NCBI GenBank assembly: GCA_025356915.1
Contig: JANXQG010000357.1
Span: forward strand, 1 to 12,350
Direction of reading: 5' to 3'
Source of the DNA: Planctomycetota bacterium
Lineage (GTDB): Bacteria; Planctomycetota; Planctomycetia; Pirellulales; Thermoguttaceae
DNA length: 12,350 bases
Both the position numbers and the translations under genes were made by a program. A model generated the notes under the pieces. That model saw only the letters and a program-made list of their open reading frames with translations. It did no database searches and was not told the origin of the DNA. Shown piece after piece: positions 6,444-12,350 of the stretch (the stretch's first letter is position 1; each line of letters opens with the position of its first letter).

Positions 6444-7436
6444 ATGCCAGCCAATCTCACCCAGCAGTACCTAAAGGCCGAGGCGGAGTACCGCCGGGCC
6501 ACAACCATCGATGAAGAACTGGCCTGCCTACAGGTCATGTTCAAGGAGATTCCCAAGCATAAGGGAACCGACCATCTCCAGGCCGATCTGAAGACCAAGA
6601 TCGCCAAGCTCAAGAAGGATGCAATCGCCGAGAAGAGCGGCAAAAAAAGCGGCTGCGGTCTTCGCATTCCACGGCAGGGAGCCGGCACTGCCATCCTTAT
6701 GGGTGGACCTAACGCCGGAAAGAGCCAGTTGATTTGCAGCCTCACCCGGGCAACCCCCGAAGTGGCCCCCTACCCTTTCACAACCCATGCGCCGGCCCCG
6801 GCGATGATGCCGTTCGAGGATGTAACGGTCCAACTGATCGACACGCCGCCGGTCACCAAGGATTTCATGGACCCGCACCTCATCGGCCTAGTCCGTTCGG
6901 CGGATCTGGTTCTCTTGATGGTCGATCTGGGGAGCGATGACGGCGTGGAACAATGTCAGGAACTGCTCGATCGGCTGAACGATTCCAAAACCCGCCTAGC
7001 GGCACAGTCGTACCTGGACGAGAACGACATGGGCCTTTCTTACACACGCACGTTCGTCGTACCCAATAAGATCGATCTGCCCGAGGCGACCGGCCGGTTG
7101 GAGTTGTTTCATGAGCTTTGCCCACTGGATTTCACCGAATATCCGATTTCGGCAGTGGCGGGAATCGGCCTGGAGACGCTGCGCGAGGCCATCTATCGCT
7201 CATTCGACATGATCCGCGTCTACAGCAAGCTACCTACGGCCAAGGAACCCGACCGTGACCGGCCTTTCACGGTGCCTCGTGGAAGTCAGTTGATTGATCT
7301 GGCTGGACAGGTCCATAAAGACTTCATCAAGGGCTTGAAGTTTGCTCGCGTCTGGGGTGAAGCCGTTCACGACGGCACGGTCGTCAAGGGCGACTATGAG
7401 TTACGCGATAAAGACGTGGTCGAGTTGCATATGTAG
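6444..7436 (+). CDS. DRG-like GTPase with C-terminal TGS domain
   Basis: The 330-residue protein follows the layout of DRG (developmentally regulated GTP-binding) proteins of the Obg superfamily, better known from archaea and eukaryotes. A helical, lysine-rich region (about 34-68, KHKGTDHLQADLKTKIAKLKK) precedes the G domain: G1 GPNAGKS at 88-94, a switch-I threonine in PFTTHAP (about T113/T114), a G3 reading DTPP at 133-136, G4 NKID at 208-211, and SAV (236-238) at the G5 position. A TGS domain fills about 273-330 (RPFTVPRGSQLIDLAGQVHKD through DKDVVELHM). DRG/Obg GTPases usually act on ribosomes or translation. The usual G3 glycine (DLPG) is replaced by proline, so the hydrolysis mechanism may differ. 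ATG 6444 begins the conserved helical part; upstream in-frame codons lie inside the repeat. It is a single-gene unit converging on the next gene with a 4-nt gap. Confidence 0.85.
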   Translation: MPANLTQQYLKAEAEYRRATTIDEELACLQVMFKEIPKHKGTDHLQADLKTKIAKLKKDAIAEKSGKKSGCGLRIPRQGAGTAILMGGPNAGKSQLICSLTRATPEVAPYPFTTHAPAPAMMPFEDVTVQLIDTPPVTKDFMDPHLIGLVRSADLVLLMVDLGSDDGVEQCQELLDRLNDSKTRLAAQSYLDENDMGLSYTRTFVVPNKIDLPEATGRLELFHELCPLDFTEYPISAVAGIGLETLREAIYRSFDMIRVYSKLPTAKEPDRDRPFTVPRGSQLIDLAGQVHKDFIKGLKFARVWGEAVHDGTVVKGDYELRDKDVVELHM

Positions 7437-7440
7437 TGGT

Positions 7441-10400
7441 TTATTCCTCCTCCCAGACCTCGCCGAGCGGATCCAAGGATTCCTCAAATTGCGGCTCTTG
7501 CGGCTCCCAGGGCAGTTCTTCCGTGGCCACGGCGATTTCCGCTACTTCGACGTCCGGTTCTTCCATTTCCGCCAGGCGCGATTTGGCGGTGGGTTTGCGG
7601 GGCACCGTGACAGGCCGAACCGGCTTCTTAGGCTTTTCCTTCGGACCCTCGTCAAAAATCAAGGGAGCTGGGTCCCGCTCGGAGTTGTTTGGCAACTCAT
7701 TGACCGGAGCCTTGAGGCTGCGGAACAGCTTGGCAATGTGTTCGTGACAGGTGAAGACGAGCATCTGGTGCCCCGCAGCGGCAAAATCGCGTAGCACCTG
7801 GGCAGCCGCCTTGGCTCGCTCGATATCGAAATTTACCAGCACATCGTCAAGAATCAGTGGCAGAGGGGCACCGTGGCGTGCAAAGTAGGCCGCCAGCGAG
7901 AGGCGGAGGCTGAGGAACAATTGCTCCCGCGCGCCGCGACTGAGAACCTCGACCGGCAGCCAGTGCCCCTCGGCGTCTTCGACACGAAGAATCCGCTCAC
8001 CCACCGGTGTCCAAACGCGGCGGTAGCGTCCCTGGGTCATCTGACTGAAATAGCCTGAGGCCTCCTGAAGCGTCTCGGGTTGGCGATCCGTTTCGTACGA
8101 CGCCCGGATCGATTCCAGGACTTGTCCGGTAACCGCCACCACCTGCCAGCGGCTGATGGCATCGTCGATTCGCTGTTGGAGCGAGGCCATGTCGAGTTGG
8201 CGGGCGGCCAGTTGACGATCGTCGGCCAGACTCTTCATCTCCGCTGTGATCCGGCCACGTTTTTCAATTCGATGATGAATTTCTTTCTCGATCCCGGCTA
8301 GTCGAGTGCGAAGATCGTCGCTGCCGGCTTCGAGATGCGCGGCGGCCGGACCTTCAAGATGTTGCTTCAAGACGGCCTGCGAAGCACGGGTACCAATGGT
8401 CGCAACCAGATCAGACTGAATGTGCTCGTGTTCTTGTCGCAGGTTCTTGACCCGGGTGGCCTCGGCCACCATTCGTTGCAAATGTTCCTCGCTTTCGGCT
8501 CCGCACTGCCGCAGCAACTGTTTGCGACGCTGATGCAACCGAGCGACGGCCGCCTCGCCCTTGGCTCGCGACTGGCGGAGCTTGCGTAGACGGCGGCGGA
8601 TTACCTCGCGACGTGTGATCCGAGCCTCCTGCCGCGTCAGTATCTCGGAAAGCTCCAGAACCTTCTCCATGGGATGCTGCGACTGAACCTCAACGCCGCA
8701 ATCGGCCACGAGTTGGGCTACACGGCTGTGGAGCATATCGCGTTCGCGGTGGCGCTGCCCGAGTTCTTCGTCGAACCGTGAGAGTCGGGATTGTAGGTCG
8801 CGGATGCGGCCGGCCAGACGTGCCACCATGCGGACATTTCGCGGCGAGAAATTGTGCGGCAAGCCGGCTTTTTCCAGGCCGTCTCGCCAAACGCGTCGAG
8901 CGACGCGGAGATCCTCTTCGGCCTGGGCCGCGCGGTGAGCTGTCGCAGTCGCGTCTTGCCGGGCTGCGGCGTGCCGGGAATCGAGCGGGGCCAGATCTTC
9001 CAGAGCCGCCAGTTCCCGCTCGGCCGCAGCCAGCCGGCTGGCCATCGGGCCGCCGCCGCGTGGAAGCTGGTCGTCGAGAACGACTCGCTCGTCCTTGGTC
9101 TGCTTGATCTGCATTTGCATCAGCCGCAACTGGTTCTGGCCCTCTTCAAGCTGCTGGTCGTTCGACCGCTGCATGGCCAATCGGGCCAACACGGCCCCGA
9201 CCGCGATCACAAGCCCTATGCCCGATACGCTCCAAAAACCCGTGCCGGTCCACAATGGGAATACGAGCAGCCCGAGCGAGAGAATCAAGACTCCCACGAC
9301 AAAGATCACGGCCAGCGCGATCACCGAGTTGATTGCCGGCACCTGCTTTTCCAGCAGCGATTGGGCCTGTTCTTGAAGTTCCTTCTCGTTGCGAGTCATC
9401 TGCTCCAGCCGCTCATCGAGTTGCATGCGACGTCGAAGCTGATTGACGAGGTTACCGGCCTGCTCGGTGGCCGTGGTGAGATCGGTGGCTTGACGCTCGC
9501 TGAGAGCTGCGGTCACTTGTTCATGGACACTGGCGGCCGTCTGGTGGGCATCCTCGGCCTCGCGCTGGAATGCCTTGCATTGTTTCAGGCATTCACGCAA
9601 GCGGTGCCCCGGATTGCGGAGCCGCGTCAGGGCCTGCGGCGAAAAATTCGGCAAACGGTCCGGCTTGGCTGGTTTGCCGAGGCCCATCTTCTCGTAATCG
9701 GCGAACATCGTGGCATGCAGGTCGCTTCGCTGCTTTTCCAGTTCTTCAATCTGGCTTTCCAGCGCGCGGAGCCAAGGCTCTTGCTCCAAAGTGGCCGTGA
9801 TGCGTGCTCCATGACGGCCCAAGGCATCGTTGACGTTCAATGCTTCTGCTTCGCGGCGCAGGGACTGGCGATGCCGGTGCAAACGCTCCATGCTCGTCTG
9901 ATGCTTCGTCACCCACCGCTTGATCGCCTCCAGGCGTTCGACCGAGTCGGCCGGAACCCCAATCCGTGGAGCCAGAGACGATAGCTCATCGCCCAACGCG
10001 CGCTGCCGATGCCAGCGGTCGCGGATCGCCGAGGCCAAGTCGCGGATGTCGAGCTGCTGCCGCAGTTCTTCCTTTTCTTCTTCCAACCGTAAAAGCTCGT
10101 GTTCGAGCGTACCACGGTCGCCGGCCAGGCGGACGTAAGAGTGAGCGTGCGACTGCTGGTCCTCGATCTGCCGACGGATTTGCTCCCGCTGGTTCATGAG
10201 TTGCGTCATCTGGCACGAACCGCCCTGCTGATCGAGGATGCGGTTCCGCGTCGTTTCCAACTCCCGTGTGACCTCTACCAGGGAAACGCGATCCAAACCG
10301 GCGATGATGCTATAGAGCAGGTCGGCCGCCTGAGTGTCGCTCAGTGTGGCCAGCTCTTGCATCTCGCTGAGGCTGACGGCGAAGACGTTATTGAATGTCG

Positions 10401-10764
10401 CCTCGTCGATGTTCGCCAGCAGCGTCTTCACGACCTGGTCGCTGTGGCGAACGCCGTCCGCAGCGGTAATCTGCGTTTCGTCCAGCCGCGGGTTGTTATC
10501 GGGCGAAGCGTAACGGGCAATCTGGAACTGCCCTCCGGCACCGCTCACTTCCATCCATCCACCCGGCCGGCCCCCGTGGAGCGGCGGCAGATAGCGACGG
10601 CGGTCGGGCGAAAAGCCGTAGAGCGATGAACGGATGAAATGCAAGAGCGTCGACTTGCCCGCTTCGTTGGGACCGTAGACGACATTCAAGCCCTCGCTCA
10701 TCCGCTGGAACTTCAGTCCGCTCCAGACGCCGTAGCCTTCGATTTCCAGCGCAAGAAGTTTCAT
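7441..10764 (-). CDS. SbcC/YhaN-like SMC-type ATPase with membrane hairpin
   Basis: This 1107-residue protein is a Rad50/SbcC-type ATPase of the YhaN kind. ATP-binding parts sit at both ends: Walker A GPNEAGKS (31-38), ABC signature LSRGAREQL (941-949), Walker B LILDD (970-974) followed by VLVNFD, and an H-loop histidine at about 1007 (FTCHEH). Long coiled coils fill about 165-470 and 535-900. At their apex, where SbcC has a zinc hook, there is no CxxC; instead two hydrophobic segments (about 477-502 and 508-530) form a likely membrane hairpin. The last 70 or so residues are proline-rich and acidic. It probably tethers DNA-end processing or sensing to the inner membrane. ATG 10764 overlaps the upstream stop as TAATG, so it is translationally coupled to the SbcD-like partner. 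No terminator separates its stop from the convergent gene. Confidence 0.9.
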   Translation of the reverse strand: MKLLALEIEGYGVWSGLKFQRMSEGLNVVYGPNEAGKSTLLHFIRSSLYGFSPDRRRYLPPLHGGRPGGWMEVSGAGGQFQIARYASPDNNPRLDETQITAADGVRHSDQVVKTLLANIDEATFNNVFAVSLSEMQELATLSDTQAADLLYSIIAGLDRVSLVEVTRELETTRNRILDQQGGSCQMTQLMNQREQIRRQIEDQQSHAHSYVRLAGDRGTLEHELLRLEEEKEELRQQLDIRDLASAIRDRWHRQRALGDELSSLAPRIGVPADSVERLEAIKRWVTKHQTSMERLHRHRQSLRREAEALNVNDALGRHGARITATLEQEPWLRALESQIEELEKQRSDLHATMFADYEKMGLGKPAKPDRLPNFSPQALTRLRNPGHRLRECLKQCKAFQREAEDAHQTAASVHEQVTAALSERQATDLTTATEQAGNLVNQLRRRMQLDERLEQMTRNEKELQEQAQSLLEKQVPAINSVIALAVIFVVGVLILSLGLLVFPLWTGTGFWSVSGIGLVIAVGAVLARLAMQRSNDQQLEEGQNQLRLMQMQIKQTKDERVVLDDQLPRGGGPMASRLAAAERELAALEDLAPLDSRHAAARQDATATAHRAAQAEEDLRVARRVWRDGLEKAGLPHNFSPRNVRMVARLAGRIRDLQSRLSRFDEELGQRHRERDMLHSRVAQLVADCGVEVQSQHPMEKVLELSEILTRQEARITRREVIRRRLRKLRQSRAKGEAAVARLHQRRKQLLRQCGAESEEHLQRMVAEATRVKNLRQEHEHIQSDLVATIGTRASQAVLKQHLEGPAAAHLEAGSDDLRTRLAGIEKEIHHRIEKRGRITAEMKSLADDRQLAARQLDMASLQQRIDDAISRWQVVAVTGQVLESIRASYETDRQPETLQEASGYFSQMTQGRYRRVWTPVGERILRVEDAEGHWLPVEVLSRGAREQLFLSLRLSLAAYFARHGAPLPLILDDVLVNFDIERAKAAAQVLRDFAAAGHQMLVFTCHEHIAKLFRSLKAPVNELPNNSERDPAPLIFDEGPKEKPKKPVRPVTVPRKPTAKSRLAEMEEPDVEVAEIAVATEELPWEPQEPQFEESLDPLGEVWEEE

Positions 10765-12041
10765 TATTGGTCCCCGCCCAAAAGTTCCATGCCCAATAAA
10801 GCTGCCTCATGCAGAACCCGCTTGCGCGTCGCAGGGTCGGCGATGGCGACGGCCTGCGAAAAAAGCCCCGCCGCCTGTCCGTCCGCCAGCAGGGATTCCA
10901 GGTTCAGCGACTGCTGGGGATCGAGTTCAATGTCCCGCAAGGCACGGAGAAAGTCGCCGAGAATCGTCTCTTGTTCGTAGAGCGACGCTGGCAAGGCATT
11001 TTGCCATTCAAGCTCGATGCCAACCGTCCAGACGATGGGCGATGACAGTCCGTATTCGATCCGTAACCATTCCAGCAACTCGCCGCGGAGTTTGCCGCGA
11101 CGAAGCTCGGCAACCAGCGGCCCGCTACCACCGATCGTCCAGTTGACCAGCAGGTCGGTCTTCGATCCCTCGGTGAGACCGTGGATACGCTGCGAGAACA
11201 TCGCTTCGAGACTCCCGCGTTGCGTCGAAGAATCGATCAATAGCGTTTCGTGCCGCCACTCCATGGCGTTGGTTGCGATGAAAGTTATGCGGGCACGGCC
11301 TTGATCATCGACGTGAACCACCGTGCAGCCGTGGGCGCTCGATTCGGCTGGGCTGCGACCCTGCGGTGTGCCGGGATAATGGGCGATCCCAGGGGAGTTA
11401 AACAACGTGGTTCGCTCGGCCCGGCCGCCTAACGCCCAATAGTGAATACCTTGCGTAGGATAGGCTTCCAGCCCGTCGCTTTTCGTAGGATGGGCTTCCA
11501 GCCCGTCAGTCTGCGTTTGCAGAGCCGTTGTTTCCATTTCGCCGCAGGCCACTCCGATGGAGAACAGGCCGACGGCGTCGGGCAAAAACTCCACGGGGTG
11601 CGACTGCCGCGAACCGCGGCTGGTTCCAACGATACGGGCCAACGGCGAGCCGTCATATTGATGCAAGAAGTCGGTCACACGGTCTTTGACAAAGACCCGG
11701 ACGTTATCGGGCAGGGGAAACGCAGTGGGCCAGGCCTCGGGCGGATCGGATTCGCCTCCGGCCCAATAGACGCAGATTTCTGCTTCGGCCAAGCGATGGA
11801 ACTGTTCGCTTAAGAATGCAGTTCCTCGCGGCCCGGCAAGATTCGGTTGCAAGATATTGCCGGCGAGGATCACGAAGGCGACCCTCTCGGCCAGGGCGGT
11901 ATCGAACACCCGGCGAGCAGCCGTGTAGGGCGCATCGAGCAGTGTATCCCGAAGGTGGTCAGGCACTTCCGTCAATCCGCGCGGCACAACATCCAGGCGG
12001 AAATCGCTAGCATGTAGAAAGCGGAACGATCGGTCAGACAT
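10764..12041 (-). CDS. SbcD/YhaO-like metallophosphoesterase homologue, active site degenerate
   Basis: The 425-residue protein pairs with the ATPase downstream, as SbcD pairs with SbcC or YhaO with YhaN. The fold order of a calcineurin-like phosphoesterase can be followed but the metal ligands are mostly gone. FLHASDFRLD has D13 but R15 where DxH is expected; LAGNILQ has N62 and Q65 instead of GDxxD; AGGESD (94-99) replaces GNHD; and WALGGRAER (202-210) replaces the usual WALGHxH. It is probably a structural or regulatory subunit without nuclease activity. Residues 178-197 are two tandem copies of a repeat-encoded decapeptide. The C-terminal part (about 290-425) resembles a capping/ATPase-binding region. 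ATG 12041 is preceded by GAGG at good spacing; the frame runs on to 12131 without a better start. Its TAA overlaps the ATPase ATG by one base. Confidence 0.82.
   Translation of the reverse strand: MSDRSFRFLHASDFRLDVVPRGLTEVPDHLRDTLLDAPYTAARRVFDTALAERVAFVILAGNILQPNLAGPRGTAFLSEQFHRLAEAEICVYWAGGESDPPEAWPTAFPLPDNVRVFVKDRVTDFLHQYDGSPLARIVGTSRGSRQSHPVEFLPDAVGLFSIGVACGEMETTALQTQTDGLEAHPTKSDGLEAYPTQGIHYWALGGRAERTTLFNSPGIAHYPGTPQGRSPAESSAHGCTVVHVDDQGRARITFIATNAMEWRHETLLIDSSTQRGSLEAMFSQRIHGLTEGSKTDLLVNWTIGGSGPLVAELRRGKLRGELLEWLRIEYGLSSPIVWTVGIELEWQNALPASLYEQETILGDFLRALRDIELDPQQSLNLESLLADGQAAGLFSQAVAIADPATRKRVLHEAALLGMELLGGDQ
11454..11507 (-). repeat. Tandem in-gene copies of the GGCTTCCAGCCC repeat
   Basis: CGTAGGATAGGCTTCCAGCCCGTC (copy 1, 11454-11477) and the same sequence with one change, A to G, (copy 2, 11484-11507) are 24 nt each with a 30-nt period. 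Each holds the palindrome GGGCTTCCAGCCC or its one-base variant. Read on the minus strand inside the SbcD-like gene they encode TDGLEAHPTK and SDGLEAYPTQ, keeping the frame. This is a familiar interspersed repeat of planctomycete genomes, normally intergenic. Here it lies just before the WALGG strand, probably in a surface loop. Confidence 0.9.
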
Positions 12042-12088
12042 GGATGCCTCGAGGGATAAATGCGGCATGCGACGGAAGACTCCCGTCC

Positions 12089-12115
12089 ATTTTACCCAAT
12101 CTTCCGGCTTGACAA
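12089..12115 (-). promoter_or_regulatory. Possible promoter for the SbcD/SbcC-like operon
   Basis: On the minus strand TTGTCA (12115-12110, one mismatch to TTGACA) is followed after 15 nt by TAAAAT (12094-12089, one mismatch to TATAAT). The spacing is shorter than ideal. It lies about 48 nt upstream of ATG 12041. Visual match only. Confidence 0.3.
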
Positions 12116-12153
12116 TACAGCATTTGGGCAAAAAAAGATGGAAAACTGACGAT

Positions 12154-12195
12154 CTCCCCCTCTCCCATACTCGGTAGAGGGGGCAGGGGTGAGGG
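12154..12195. repeat. C/G-rich hairpin repeat (CCCCCTCT...AGAGGGGG)
   Basis: CCCCCTCT at 12156-12163 pairs perfectly with AGAGGGGG at 12176-12183 over a 12-nt loop, and the flank continues CAGGGGTGAGGG. This matches the style of the CCCTCACCCC..CCCTCTCCC repeats common between genes in several environmental phyla. On the minus strand a T-run follows only some 25 nt later, too far for a standard intrinsic terminator. Confidence 0.65.
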
Positions 12196-12350
12196 CATTA
12201 ACCTGGATTATTCACAACTGTAGGGTGCGTGGAGCGAACTCCCAGGAAAATGAAATCCATTTTCTTATCAGTGACCGAAAAGTCCACCATGCGTTTCGTC
12301 TCACCGACGCGGAATCGGGCCGGGTTTTGCAAGAAACCTTGGAGATTCAC

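Larger units (their letters stand above)
12042..12350. other. Intergenic region upstream of the SbcD-like gene
   Basis: This 309-nt stretch runs to the window edge. It contains a possible promoter for the SbcD-like gene (12089-12115), a G/C-rich hairpin (12154-12195), and ACTGTAGGGTGCGTGGAGCG around 12217-12236, which looks like a decayed piece of the GTAGGGTGGGCCGAGTG repeat. From ATG 12250 a plus-strand frame stays open to the edge (begins MKSIFLSVTEKS). On the minus strand a frame is open from the edge to a stop near 12199, and its end is repeat-derived. Neither is long enough to call as a gene. Confidence 0.55.

Noticed and set aside
8854..9984. Long plus-strand open frame opposite the YhaN-like gene
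   Set aside because: It is a shadow of the GC-rich minus-strand gene, which has complete ATPase motifs; the antisense product has no recognisable domain.
11454..11507. Two near-identical 24-nt units at 30-nt period as a tiny CRISPR-like array
   Set aside because: Spacer is only 6 nt, units are palindromic, the sequence is in frame inside a conserved gene, and no cas gene is near.
12154..12195. Intrinsic terminator
   Set aside because: The stem is strong but there is no T-run adjacent on either strand; it fits a dispersed repeat better.
12339..12350. TGGAGATTCAC at the right edge also occurs at 17-27, suggesting circularity or a terminal repeat
   Set aside because: Only 11 bases are shared, the flanks differ, and they are not both at the extreme ends.

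Overview
The window looks like chromosomal sequence from a planctomycete, probably a Pirellulales-like lineage. This is inferred from the protein types (a GAP1/double-GTPase operon, a DRG-type TGS GTPase, a YhaO/YhaN-like pair), the weak or absent Shine-Dalgarno sites, and short interspersed repeats of the kind common in these genomes (GGATGGGCTTCCAGCCCGTC; GTAGGGTGGGCCGAGTG). No rRNA, tRNA, CRISPR array, transposase or phage gene was recognised.

Layout from left to right. Positions 1-201 are a perfect 80-bp inverted repeat around a 41-nt loop. Next, on the minus strand, is a two-gene toxin-antitoxin-like cassette (antitoxin 647-961, PIN/VapC-type toxin 239-640). A gene-poor spacer (962-1486) is full of repeat debris. 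A tight minus-strand operon then reads from about 6005 down to 1487: a coiled-coil protein, a membrane-anchored formylglycine-generating-enzyme-fold protein without the catalytic cysteines, a zinc-ribbon P-loop GTPase of the double-GTPase type, and a GAP1-N2-like protein. The last three are joined by ATGA stop/start overlaps. A divergent spacer (6006-6443) carries a 145-bp imperfect inverted repeat related to one at 1149-1262. A plus-strand DRG-like GTPase with a TGS domain (6444-7436) converges, with only 4 nt between stop codons, on a second minus-strand operon (12041 to 7441). That operon encodes a degenerate SbcD/YhaO-like protein and a 1107-residue SbcC/YhaN-like ATPase with a transmembrane hairpin at the middle of its coiled coil. 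The right edge (12042-12350) is intergenic, with more repeats.

How the genes may work together. The 1487-6005 operon fits the GTPase-centred biological conflict systems predicted from comparative genomics: a GTPase switch with its obligate partner GAP1, a membrane-tethered FGE-fold protein that could sense or bind a ligand, and a coiled-coil scaffold. The 7441-12041 operon is a membrane-anchored Rad50/Mre11-like complex whose nuclease subunit appears to have lost nearly all metal ligands. Whether the two operons and the GTPase between them form one functional island is inference from adjacency. Start codons were moved inward from the longest open frames wherever an ATGA overlap or a ribosome-binding site argued for it.
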